From: Nocardiopsis sp. MG754419 | GTDB lineage: Bacteria > Actinomycetota > Actinomycetes > Streptosporangiales > Streptosporangiaceae | Direction of reading: 5' to 3' | Length of the DNA: 51,598 bases | Assembly (NCBI RefSeq): GCF_018207095.1 | Contig: NZ_QOCZ01000050.1 | Location: 15,144 to 66,741 of the forward strand | Shown: positions 8,662 to 17,935 of the stretch, one piece after another | How positions within the stretch are numbered: position 1 is the first letter of the stretch | How the letters are laid out: every line of letters starts with the position of its first letter | The notes under the pieces: model-generated | Database searches by the model: none | What the model was told of the DNA's origin: nothing | Seen by the model: only the letters and a program-made list of their open reading frames with translations | Translations under genes and position numbers: made by a program

Positions 8662-8972
8662 TCGTGTTCCCCGAGGGCCTCCGCCCGCGCCCGTGATCGG
8701 GCGCCCGACGACGAGCGGCGCGGTGGAGGCCCCGAGAACACGACCCCGACACCCCGCCCCATCCCGGCCCCCGGGACGGGTCGGGGACGCCCCACCGAGG
8801 AACCGTGGAACGCGGGCGACGCCGTCGCCCCCGGGTGTTGGCCCACCCGGGATCAGCGCGACGGCACCGCCCCGCCCCTGGCACTGCTCCGGCCCTCGGC
8901 ACCGGGACCGCCCGCCCTCACCGGGCGGTCCCGGCACACCCCAGCCACCCCAGCACTGAAGGGTTCGCAATC
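8662..8972. other. Intergenic region between glxR and gcl
   Basis: 311 bases without a gene. The notable content is a strong hairpin at 8902-8934, close to the gcl start. An open frame reaches upstream of gcl here, but its Arg/Pro-rich translation is not coding-like. Confidence 0.55.
8902..8934 (+). terminator. Strong hairpin between glxR and gcl
   Basis: Perfect 12-bp stem CCGGGACCGCCC / GGGCGGTCCCGG with a 9-base loop, ending 38 bases before the gcl ATG. It could terminate the hyi-glxR transcript, partially or fully, or stabilise its 3' end. Confidence 0.55.
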
Positions 8973-10688
8973 ATGGCGAAAATGCCCGCGATGAACGCCG
9001 TCGTGGAGGTTCTCAAGGACGAGGGCGTGGACACCGCCTTCGGCTGCCCCGGCGCGGCGATCCTCCCGCTCTACAAGGCCCTGGAGGAGGTGGGCGGGAT
9101 CGAGCACCTGACCGTCCGCCACGAGGAGGGCGCCACCCACATGGCCGACGGATGGTCGCGCACCACCGGCAGGGTCGGTGTGGCCATCGGCACCTCCGGA
9201 CCGGCCGGCACCAACATGATCACCGGCCTGTACACGGCCATCGCCGACTCCGTCCCGATCGTGTGCATCACCGGCCAGCAGCGCACCGACCTCCTCGACA
9301 AGGAAGGGTTCCAGGCGGTCGACATCGTCGAGATCGCCAAGCCCGTCACCAAGTGGGCCGTGCAGATCAAGGAGGCGGCCACCGCCCCCTGGATCTTCCG
9401 CGAGGCCTTCCGCGTCGCCCAGGAGGGGCGCCCGGGGCCCGTGCTCATCGACATCCCGGTGGACGTCGCCCAGAAGGTCATCGAATACGACCCGGCCCTG
9501 GACAGCGCGCTCAAGCTCACCACCGTCGAGCCGCACCAGCCGCGCGTGGAGAAGGCCCTGGACCTGTTGCTGGAGGCGGAACGTCCGCTCATCCTCGCGG
9601 GTGGGGGCGTGATCCTGGCCGAGGCCTCCGACGACCTCCGCCGGCTGGCCGAGTACCTCCAGGTGCCCGTCCAGGTCACGCTCATGGGCAAGGGCTCCTT
9701 CGACGAGGACTCCCCGCTGTACTCCGGGATGACCGGCGTGCAGACCTCCCAGCGGTACGGCAACGCCTCCTTCCTGGAGTCCGACCTGGTCCTGGCGGTG
9801 GGCGCGCGCTTCGCCGATCGCCACACCGGACAGATCGACGTGTACCGGGGCGAGCGCCGGTTCATCCACGTCGACATCGAGGCCACCCAGATCGGCCGGG
9901 TCTTCGAGCCCGACCTGGGCGTGGTCTCCGACGCGCGGCTCTTCCTCCGGGAACTGCTCAAGGCCGCCCAACGCCGAGAGGCGAGGGCACGGGTGGGGGA
10001 GTGGATCGCCCGCGTCGCCGAGCTCCGGAACACCCTGACCCGCCGTGAGGACTTCGACGCCGTCCCGGTCAAGGCACCGCGCGTCTACAAGGAGATCAAC
10101 GAGGTCTTCGACGCCGACACCTACTTCGTCACCGCCATCGGCCTCTACCAGATCTGGGGCGGCCAGCACCAGAAGGCGTACAAGCCGCGCCGCTACCAGA
10201 TCTGCGGCCAGGCCGGCCCGCTCGGCTGGGAGATCCCCGCCGCCATCGGCGTGAAGAAGGCGCTCAAGCACACCGCGCCCGACGCCGAGGTCGTCGGCAT
10301 CGTCGGTGACTACGGCTTCCAGTACATGGTCGAGGAACTCGCCGTCGCCGCCCAGTACCACGTGCCGTACGTGATCATCATGCTGAACAACGAGTACCTG
10401 GGCCTGATCCGCCAGGCCTCCATCCCGTTCGACATGAACTACCAGGTGGACATCCACTACGACGAGTACGGCACCGACAACGTCAAGCTCATGGAGGCCT
10501 ACGGGTGCTCCGGGCGGCGCGTGTGGGAACCGGGCGAGATCCGCGACTCCCTGGAGTGGGCCCGCAAGGAGGCCAAGGCGACCTCCCGTCCGGTCCTCGT
10601 GGAGATCATGATCGAGCGCGAGGCCAACACCCCGCACGGCCCGGCGATCGACGCGGTCAAGGAGTTCGAGCCGCTGCCGGGAGCCTGA
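8973..10688 (+). CDS. gcl: Glyoxylate carboligase-like ThDP enzyme
   Basis: Predicted to join two glyoxylate molecules into tartronate semialdehyde with CO2 release. The 571-residue protein of the acetolactate synthase superfamily resembles E. coli Gcl from residue 1: MAKMPAMNAV, FGCPGAAI at 23-30, then GTSGPAGTNMITGLY, the GNASFLESDLV region and CGQAGPLGWEIPAAIGV; NNEYLGLIRQ lies in the ThDP domain. Residue 51 is Glu (RHEEGATH). E. coli Gcl is known for Val at exactly this ungapped position. A loop before the C-terminus (VDIHYDEYGTDNVK) is shorter than in E. coli. The operon supports Gcl, but the Glu means a variant Gcl or a related ThDP carboligase. The ATG at 8973 is chosen by homology. 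Confidence 0.85.
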   Translation: MAKMPAMNAVVEVLKDEGVDTAFGCPGAAILPLYKALEEVGGIEHLTVRHEEGATHMADGWSRTTGRVGVAIGTSGPAGTNMITGLYTAIADSVPIVCITGQQRTDLLDKEGFQAVDIVEIAKPVTKWAVQIKEAATAPWIFREAFRVAQEGRPGPVLIDIPVDVAQKVIEYDPALDSALKLTTVEPHQPRVEKALDLLLEAERPLILAGGGVILAEASDDLRRLAEYLQVPVQVTLMGKGSFDEDSPLYSGMTGVQTSQRYGNASFLESDLVLAVGARFADRHTGQIDVYRGERRFIHVDIEATQIGRVFEPDLGVVSDARLFLRELLKAAQRREARARVGEWIARVAELRNTLTRREDFDAVPVKAPRVYKEINEVFDADTYFVTAIGLYQIWGGQHQKAYKPRRYQICGQAGPLGWEIPAAIGVKKALKHTAPDAEVVGIVGDYGFQYMVEELAVAAQYHVPYVIIMLNNEYLGLIRQASIPFDMNYQVDIHYDEYGTDNVKLMEAYGCSGRRVWEPGEIRDSLEWARKEAKATSRPVLVEIMIEREANTPHGPAIDAVKEFEPLPGA

Positions 10689-10733
10689 CCCACGGACCGC
10701 CTCGGACCGGAACCTGCACCCCGACCCGAGGCA

Positions 10734-10765
10734 CGGCCCCCGCCGTGACCGGCCGGCGGGGGCCG
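10734..10765. terminator. Bidirectional terminator hairpin after gcl
   Basis: Perfect 12-bp stem CGGCCCCCGCCG / CGGCGGGGGCCG, 46 bases past the gcl stop, between convergent genes. Confidence 0.65.
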
Positions 10766-10858
10766 ATCATCTCGTCGCGAGCCGCGCCCCGGGCCGGCCC
10801 TGGTCGTGGAGGGCGCTCGGTGGGTGGATCGCCGGCCGCATGTGGCCGACTCGGCACA

Positions 10859-10880
10859 CCCGGCCCCCGGTGGGGCCGGG
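10859..10880 (-). terminator. Terminator-like hairpin after the SLOG-like gene
   Basis: 9-bp stem CCCGGCCCC / GGGGCCGGG with a 4-base loop, ending 8 bases from the stop codon of the leftward SLOG-like gene. Confidence 0.5.
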
Positions 10881-10888
10881 GCCCGACC

Positions 10889-11374
10889 TCACGCGCGGCG
10901 GGCGCCCTCCGGCCAGATCACCTCGACCGGAAGACCCTGCCCCCGCGCCGCGACCACGGCGTCGGCGGTACCCCCGCGGCCGTCGGACGGGCACCCGTCC
11001 CAGACCGCGAAGAGCCGTTCCACCTCCGCCAGCACGGCACGGTTGGCGTCCTCGTAGGCGGCGCGGTCGGCGTGCATGTGGGGCATGTACCGCACGGTGG
11101 AGGCACGGATCAGGAGGCCGTCGAAGTTCGCGCGGTCGTGCGGCTTCACCTTGCTCTCGCGATAGTCCGCGGAGGGGAGCACGACCTCGACCCGGCCGCC
11201 GGCGCGCAGGACGGCCTCGGCGAACAGCTGGTCGGCCCCGCGTGCCAGACAGGAGATGCCGACCAGGGTCTCGTCCCGGTACGGAGCCAGGGCCGCACCG
11301 AGGGCGTGGACGACCGCCTCTCGGCTCTCCTCTGCCAGGTTGGAGTGCCCGGTGATCCCAATCCGTGTCATCAT
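10889..11374 (-). CDS. SLOG-like Rossmann-fold protein
   Basis: Cytosolic protein of 161 residues. The start (TRIGITGHSNL) and the GISCLARGADQLFAEAVL segment match the nucleotide- or ligand-binding pattern of the SLOG/LOG-like Rossmann group; further on are VEVVLPSADYR, LFAVWDG and GGTADAVVAARGQG. It has no membrane segment. Its start lies 14 bases downstream of the XRE regulator stop, so the two are co-transcribed. Two ATGs in tandem (11374, 11371) are both possible after an AAAGGGG. SLOG proteins are thought to sense or process nucleotides; no specific function can be assigned here. Confidence 0.75.
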   Translation of the reverse strand: MMTRIGITGHSNLAEESREAVVHALGAALAPYRDETLVGISCLARGADQLFAEAVLRAGGRVEVVLPSADYRESKVKPHDRANFDGLLIRASTVRYMPHMHADRAAYEDANRAVLAEVERLFAVWDGCPSDGRGGTADAVVAARGQGLPVEVIWPEGARRA

Positions 11375-11388
11375 GCCCCTTTTGTCAT

Positions 11389-12849
11389 CTATGGCGTTGG
11401 CAGCAGCGTAAGGGAGAGTTCGTCACGTATCGCCGCCGTGTCCGGCTGCCGGTGCAGCGCCGACGATTCGACGTACCAATCGCGCAGACGCCTTCGCACT
11501 CGTCCGGACGCCATCCCCGGCCCCGACTCCAGGGCCGCCCGGACCGCCCGTGCCGACTCCACCCCGTCGCCCAGGGCCGCGTACGTGCGACCCAGCCCGA
11601 TGAGGTCGAAGGTCCGGCCGCGCCCCGACCGCCGACGCGCCAGCGCGGACGTGATGTACTCCGCCGACCTCAGGGCGAGACGTTCGGCCTCGCGCCCCTC
11701 CACCGTTCGGCTCAGGTCGCGGTAGCGCGCGCCCACCACGCCGGCCAGTTCGGCCTCGTCCAGCCCGTGGGACCACTCGGGTCGGGTCCCCTCGTCCCCG
11801 GCCAGGAGGTCCTCGGCCTGGCCGACCGTGCGCTCGAACGAGGCCGTGCGTCCCATGTGCGCGTACGACCACCCCTCGCGCGTGCGTAACAGGGCGCGTA
11901 CCGCGGGCGGTGCCCCCAGGGAGGCCGCCTGGTCCAGGGCCAGGCGCGTGATGTCGAGCGCGTCCTCGGGGTGGTGGAGATCGAGCATCTGGCGGGCCAT
12001 GTCGGCCAACACCCGGATGCCGAAGGGCGCGTGTTCGGGCCCCGCGTACCGGACCGCCCGCAGGGAGAGCGTGTAGTAACGCTGCGCGGTGCTGTGGTCG
12101 CCCGTGTCGAAGGACATCGCCGCCACGATCCGCGCCAGCTCGGCCATCACGGCGAACAGTCGCTGCTGCACGTCCGGGCTCTGCCGGTGCTCGACGAGCT
12201 CGGAGACCTCCGAGAGCTGGCCGATCACCGCCTTGCGGCGGGTGCCCATCCGCCAGCGGTCGTCCCAGTGCCGCAGACACACGGTCGCCGCCTCGATCCC
12301 TTCCAACTCCATCGCGCCGATCGTCGCCCCGCCCCAGGGGGCGCCCCGCGGCCCCGGGGCCGCCCACCGTTCCACGAGTTCCGTCAGCGCCGCCCCGGCC
12401 AGGATCGTGCCGCCGATCGCGAATGCATCTCTGCGTTTCATGAGGTCCCTCAGTGTGTTGTCGGCAATCTCCCGAGCCGTATCGGCCGAGGGGGATAAGT
12501 CGCCATTACGCACAGAGGATTCTGTCCAGGACATCTCTCTTTCATTCTCGGACTTCGAGGCGGCCAGCCCCAGAACGGTCCTGGCCTGAGTGGGCATGGC
12601 CAGACCGTCGGCCACGCGGAGCCAGGTGTCGAGCGCGGTGACCGATCGACGCCCGCTCATGATCGCGCTCACGTGAGGCTGGGCCATGTCGACCGCCGAG
12701 CCGATCGTCTGCTGGCTCGCTCCGGTGTACTGGCGCACGAGTCCGAACAGGGCGCCCGCGTCCCTTCGCGCCAGGCAGACGCGAACGTCATTTCGGTTCC
12801 AGAACGGACCCGGGGGGTGTGCCCTGGGCGAGAGCTGCGATTTCGCCAT
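11389..12849 (-). CDS. XRE-family regulator with a large C-terminal helical domain
   Basis: Protein of 486 residues. The N-terminal HTH_XRE spans about residues 30-85 (ALFGLVRQYTGASQQTIGSA, then AQPHVSAIMSGRRSVT). After it come a linker, a hydrophobic stretch (DAFAIGGTILAGAALTEL, about 145-162) and a long alpha-helical, TPR-like region (AQRYYTLSLRAVRYAG, DALDITRLALDQAASLG). This layout is common in actinobacterial development-type regulators such as the NsdA group (inference). The ATG at 12849 is chosen because homology begins shortly after it and a promoter-like region lies just upstream. The SLOG-like gene follows in the same operon; the methyltransferase gene is divergent. Confidence 0.82.
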   Translation of the reverse strand: MAKSQLSPRAHPPGPFWNRNDVRVCLARRDAGALFGLVRQYTGASQQTIGSAVDMAQPHVSAIMSGRRSVTALDTWLRVADGLAMPTQARTVLGLAASKSENEREMSWTESSVRNGDLSPSADTAREIADNTLRDLMKRRDAFAIGGTILAGAALTELVERWAAPGPRGAPWGGATIGAMELEGIEAATVCLRHWDDRWRMGTRRKAVIGQLSEVSELVEHRQSPDVQQRLFAVMAELARIVAAMSFDTGDHSTAQRYYTLSLRAVRYAGPEHAPFGIRVLADMARQMLDLHHPEDALDITRLALDQAASLGAPPAVRALLRTREGWSYAHMGRTASFERTVGQAEDLLAGDEGTRPEWSHGLDEAELAGVVGARYRDLSRTVEGREAERLALRSAEYITSALARRRSGRGRTFDLIGLGRTYAALGDGVESARAVRAALESGPGMASGRVRRRLRDWYVESSALHRQPDTAAIRDELSLTLLPTP

Positions 12850-12867
12850 ACATATCACCGGTGTATA
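12847..12867. promoter_or_regulatory. Palindrome over the XRE-gene start and -10 region
   Basis: An ATAT-CACCGGTG-TATAT element centred near 12857 touches the start of the XRE gene. On the minus strand TATACA within it could serve as the -10, giving a leaderless or very short-leader mRNA. A palindrome here fits autorepression by the HTH protein (inference). Confidence 0.45.
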
Positions 12868-13103
12868 TCTGCGAAGGATTCCGCGCCGACGGGGAAACGG
12901 GGTTTGCTCACCCTGTTCATCCTTACCCGGATTCGGTGGCCGCGTAATGGACCGAAGACCCTGATCGGTCGCTGCACCGGCCACGCTCGGAGGCCTGCCA
13001 TGTCCAGCGCACCGTCGTCAGTCGTCCGACCCACCGCCGAGCGGCCCAGACCGGTGTCCGCGGGCCCGGGCGGGCCGCCCACCCACGCGGGGGAGGTGGA
13101 GCC

Positions 13104-14240
13104 GTGAACCGGGCCCATCGGAGGATGGTCGACCGCCTCCGTGAGGAGGTGGGCGTGGGCCCCGCATGGGAGCTCGCCTTCACCGACATCCCACGCCACC
13201 TGTTCCTGCCCGGTCGCTTCGTCCTGGACGACGGTCGGGGCGAGGTCGACCGGTGGGACGACGAGGAGCGCTGGCTGGAGGCCGCCTACGCCGACGAGGG
13301 GGTCACGGTCGGACACCACCCCGGTGCCGGACGCGGCGGCGCCCGTGCGACCGGCCCCGTGTGTTCGCCCTCCCGGGCGGCCGATCTCCTGGTCCGCGCC
13401 GACCTCACGCGCGGCATGCAGGTGTTGGAGATCGGGACGGGGAGCGGTTACTGCACCGCCCTGCTCAGTGGATTCCTGGGCGAGGAGGCGGTGACCTCGG
13501 TCGAGATCGACATCGAACGCGCGGAGCACGCGCGCGTCAACCTCCTCGGGGCGGGCTTCGCCCCCTCGGTGGTGGGCGGCGACGGCGCGGTCGGCCGGGC
13601 GGCCCGGGCCCCCTTCGACCGGGTGCTCTCCTCGGTGCCGATCGTGCGCGTACCGAGCGCGTGGGCGGCCCAGTGTCTGCCCGGGGGGCGCATCCTCACC
13701 CGCTGGGGGTGGTCCTTCTCCCGGGACCTCGTGGCCGACCTCCGGGTGGGCGTCGACGGCCGGGCCCGGGGCCGCTTCGCGATCGCGCGACCGTGCGGGC
13801 CCACGCTCTCCGGCTACCACGAGGCCGCCCTCATCTCCCGGTTCGTGCGGCCGGGCACGGAGGAGCGGACCCGCACCTGCGCCCTCGACGCACGGGACCT
13901 GACGGACGAGTCGAGCGCGTTGTGCTGTGGACTCGCCCTGCCGGGCGTGCACCGCATCGTGCGGCCGGCCATGCTGGGGTCGGACCTGCGTGTGGCGGTC
14001 TACCTCATCGATCCGGTGTCCGGTTCCTGGGCCCTGGGGTCCACCGGCGCGGAGGCGCCCGGGGGGATCCTCACCAGGCAACGTGGTCCGCGCATGCTCT
14101 TCGACGAGTGGGAGCGCGTGCATCGTTGCTGGCAGGAGGCCGGACGGCCGGTGCTCTCGCGCTTCGGAGTGACGGCCACGCCGGTGGGCCAGACCATCTG
14201 GCTGGACGATGAGACGTCCGTGTGGGCGGTGACGGAATGA
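13104..14240 (+). CDS. Protein-L-isoaspartate O-methyltransferase-like protein
   Basis: SAM-dependent methyltransferase of the PCMT family, 378 residues and thus much longer than classical PCMT (about 210). The N-terminal third carries PCMT features (FTDIPRHLFLPGRF, VTVGHHPGAG, SPSRAADLL). The SAM-binding motif I is VLEIGTGSGYCTALL at about 112-126, followed by VTSVEID. The C-terminal half is an actinobacterial extension ending in QTIWLDDETSVWAV. It shares a divergent promoter region with the XRE gene and overlaps the next gene by ATGA. The substrate is unknown: damaged-protein repair, or modification of a partner or peptide, are both possible. Confidence 0.82.
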   Translation: MNRAHRRMVDRLREEVGVGPAWELAFTDIPRHLFLPGRFVLDDGRGEVDRWDDEERWLEAAYADEGVTVGHHPGAGRGGARATGPVCSPSRAADLLVRADLTRGMQVLEIGTGSGYCTALLSGFLGEEAVTSVEIDIERAEHARVNLLGAGFAPSVVGGDGAVGRAARAPFDRVLSSVPIVRVPSAWAAQCLPGGRILTRWGWSFSRDLVADLRVGVDGRARGRFAIARPCGPTLSGYHEAALISRFVRPGTEERTRTCALDARDLTDESSALCCGLALPGVHRIVRPAMLGSDLRVAVYLIDPVSGSWALGSTGAEAPGGILTRQRGPRMLFDEWERVHRCWQEAGRPVLSRFGVTATPVGQTIWLDDETSVWAVTE

Positions 14241-14779
14241 CGCCGCGCGAAGGTACGACCGGGACACGCGGACACACGGGGCTCCCCCTGTTGCAGGTCC
14301 CGCGTCCGTCGGGCCCGTGCCCGCCCACGTCCCGCCGCTACCCCCAGGACGTCAGGGCCCTGGCCAGGGCCCGACACGAGTCGGCCCGCGATCTGCGAAG
14401 GGTCACCGACATCGGGCCCTCGCGACGGGCCGCCGTGATCCTCTGTGTGAGCGAGATGCTCGCGATGACCATGCGACGCGCGCTCAGCGGCGGACGTCGC
14501 ACGGAAGTGGTGCGCGTGCTCTCCGTGGGGCGGGCCGGCGACGCGACCGTCCTGCGTCTCATCGTCACCGAACGGCCGTTGGGCGTAGACACGGACTCCG
14601 TGGCCCACCCGTGGACGGGTGAACACGACACCGACGGTCGGCGGCTGGAGATGGTCGACCAGCTCAGTGATCGTTGGGGCACGCGCAGACTGCGCTGGGA
14701 GCGCGGGGAACCGGTCACCATGCTCTGGGCCGAGTTCGTGCTCGCACCCGAACCGGAGGAGCGGTCCGCGCCGAGATGA
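14237..14779 (+). CDS. Degenerate HATPase (RsbW-like) protein
   Basis: Protein of 180 residues. The layout AAVILCVSEMLAMTMRRAL ... GDATVLRLIVTERP ... GRRLEMVDQLSDRWGTRRL ... VTMLWAEFVL follows the anti-sigma/HATPase_c_2 fold found beside many actinobacterial regulators, where SELVTNAxxH, DxG and GRGLxxVxxLADRWG are normal. The N-box Asn and the glycine-rich boxes are missing, so ATP binding or kinase activity is doubtful. The ATG overlaps the methyltransferase stop (14237-14240), indicating translational coupling. Possibly a protein-binding partner of the methyltransferase or the XRE regulator (inference). Confidence 0.62.
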   Translation: MTPREGTTGTRGHTGLPLLQVPRPSGPCPPTSRRYPQDVRALARARHESARDLRRVTDIGPSRRAAVILCVSEMLAMTMRRALSGGRRTEVVRVLSVGRAGDATVLRLIVTERPLGVDTDSVAHPWTGEHDTDGRRLEMVDQLSDRWGTRRLRWERGEPVTMLWAEFVLAPEPEERSAPR

Positions 14780-15083
14780 AGAAGAAGGAGGTCCGTCGGC
14801 GGTACCGGCCTCGCGGTGGCAGGGCTCACCTGCCGACCGGAGCCTCGGGTGTTGGCCGCACCCTGGGTCCCGCCGACGGACTCCGTGTGACCCCCTAGCA
14901 CTGAAGGGTTCCCTTCCAGGGTAACCGGCCACGTCTCTATCTTGAAGTCGAGGTACCCGATTTCGAAGATCGTCCGAAATCCACACAGGTCGCACGAGAA
15001 CACACGGTTCACGGCGCTGGCATCTCAACATGTGAGCATCGGGTACCGGATTCTCGCGGCCGTCTGCTAGCGTGACCTTCGTT
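14780..15083. other. Intergenic region upstream of the leuA leader
   Basis: No gene is seen. The part from about 14920 to 15020 is less GC-rich than the surroundings. The leuA -10 candidate TAGCGT is at 15068-15073, about 10 bases ahead of the leader-peptide ATG; I see no good -35. Confidence 0.5.
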
Positions 15084-15112
15084 ATGTTGCGCGAGCTGCT
15101 CCTCCTTAGTGG

Positions 15113-15131
<19 letters not shown>
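15084..15131 (+). CDS. leuA leader peptide
   Basis: Fifteen-codon frame MLRELLLLSGRGGDR ending in TAA, with Leu at positions 2, 5, 6, 7 and 8, followed at once by a strong hairpin. It sits 11 bases after a TAGCGT -10 element and 87 bases before leuA. Leucine-codon leader peptides ahead of leuA are an established attenuation device in actinobacteria; ribosome stalling at the Leu run under leucine shortage would let leuA be expressed. Confidence 0.85.
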
Positions 15132-16919
<1,788 letters not shown>

Positions 16920-16961
16920 CCCACCACGCCTCCGACGCACGGAATCGACACGCTCCCGGAC

Positions 16962-16989
16962 GGGGCCCGCGACACACGTCGCGGGCCCC
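16962..16989. terminator. Bidirectional terminator between leuA and the GNAT gene
   Basis: Perfect 12-bp stem GGGGCCCGCGAC / GTCGCGGGCCCC with loop ACAC, between convergent genes. Confidence 0.75.
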
Positions 16990-16996
16990 GTCCCGT

Positions 16997-17440
16997 TCAC
17001 AGGTACGGGGAGAACCCGCCGCCCTCCCCGGGGCTGAAACCGCAGGAGCGGTAGAACGTGTGCGTGTAGGCGTCCTCGGCGGAGTAGAACCGGATCTTGT
17101 AGCGGCCCTCCCGCTCGGCGATGCGTCGGACCTCGGACAGGAGCAGGCGGCCGACGCCGCGGCGGCGGTGGTACCCGGAGACCATCAGGTTCTCCATGAG
17201 CGGGCGCGGACGCCCGGCCCGGCTCAGGTTCGGCGCGACCACGCAGTCGACCGTGCCCAGCAGTCCCGCGGCTCCGTCGTCCGCCACCAGCAGTGATCTT
17301 CCGGCCTGCGCCTCGACCTCCGCCCGGCCTCGGGCCGCCGGCACTTCCGAGAGCACGGGGTCCTCCGGGTACATCTCGCCGAGGAGACGCAGGACGCCGG
17401 GAAGGTCGGCGCCGGTCGCGGGCCGGATCCGGATGCTCAC
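16997..17440 (-). CDS. GNAT-family N-acetyltransferase
   Basis: Single GNAT domain of 147 residues from a GTG start. IRIRPATGADLPGVLRLL forms the first strand and helix, then LLVADDGAAGLLGTVDCVV, MENLMVSGYHRRRGVGRLLL with the acetyl-CoA pyrophosphate loop (RRRGVGR), and FYRSCGF at the end. The substrate cannot be told. GTG at 17440 is preferred because GAGG lies 10 bases upstream; an in-frame ATG at 17488 would add 16 residues. Confidence 0.85.
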   Translation of the reverse strand: MSIRIRPATGADLPGVLRLLGEMYPEDPVLSEVPAARGRAEVEAQAGRSLLVADDGAAGLLGTVDCVVAPNLSRAGRPRPLMENLMVSGYHRRRGVGRLLLSEVRRIAEREGRYKIRFYSAEDAYTHTFYRSCGFSPGEGGGFSPYL

Positions 17441-17935
17441 CCGTGGCACCCTCACGGACGCGGCGCGGTCGGACCAGGCCCCGCGCACCGCACGGGTCCG
17501 CTACGTGGGCCTGGAGCGCCCCGAAGGGCCGCCCGAGGGGTGGAGGTCGGCACCCAGGCGGATGTGCCCGGTCTCCTCGGCGATACCACCTCGGCTTCGG
17601 ACCGGGCCTCGGTCTCGGACCGCGACCCGAGAAGCACGTGACCGCCCGGTGGAGGCGCGCCGGCCTCCTCCGTACGGGACGAGGCACCCCGGCGGTCTCC
17701 TTCTCCACCGCCGCTCCGGGGCGGAACCCTGATGACCGACCGTCGTACCCACCTCTCCCGGTGGGCACCGTTCCGGCTTCCTTCCGCCACCCGAAGCCAT
17801 CAGCCGGAACACGCTCCCACCGGACGTGTTCGGCGAACGCGAACGGACCGCACCCCTCGGGGTGCGGCCCGTTCCCGTGTCCCGGTCGGTCCGTTCCGGC
17901 CATCGCCGAGGCCCGCGCCGGAGAGCTCTCCCCGG
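17441..17935. other. Intergenic region between the GNAT and CAP-domain genes
   Basis: About 490 bases without a credible gene; open frames here are Arg/Pro-rich. It holds the GNAT promoter (not recognised) and the CAP-gene terminator at 17841-17874. Confidence 0.5.
17841..17874 (-). terminator. Terminator hairpin after the CAP-domain gene
   Basis: 16-bp stem from 17841-17856 to 17859-17874 with one mismatch and a 2-base loop (core CCGCACCCC / GGGGTGCGG), about 60 bases past the CAP-gene stop. Confidence 0.6.

Noticed and set aside
5995..8970. A 991-codon open frame on the minus strand covering uraD through glxR
   Set aside because: It is antisense to three clearly recognisable genes; its translation is Gly/Asp/Val-rich with no domain. 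Long antisense frames are expected at this GC content.
13104..14240. Possible graspetide (omega-ester peptide) cluster, because PCMT-like enzymes occur in them
   Set aside because: No ATP-grasp ligase and no short precursor-peptide gene is present nearby.
8952..14911. AGCACTGAAGGGTTC occurs both just before gcl (about 8952-8966) and upstream of leuA (about 14897-14911)
   Set aside because: One exact 15-base match is about what chance gives in a window this long, and the two contexts share no other feature.
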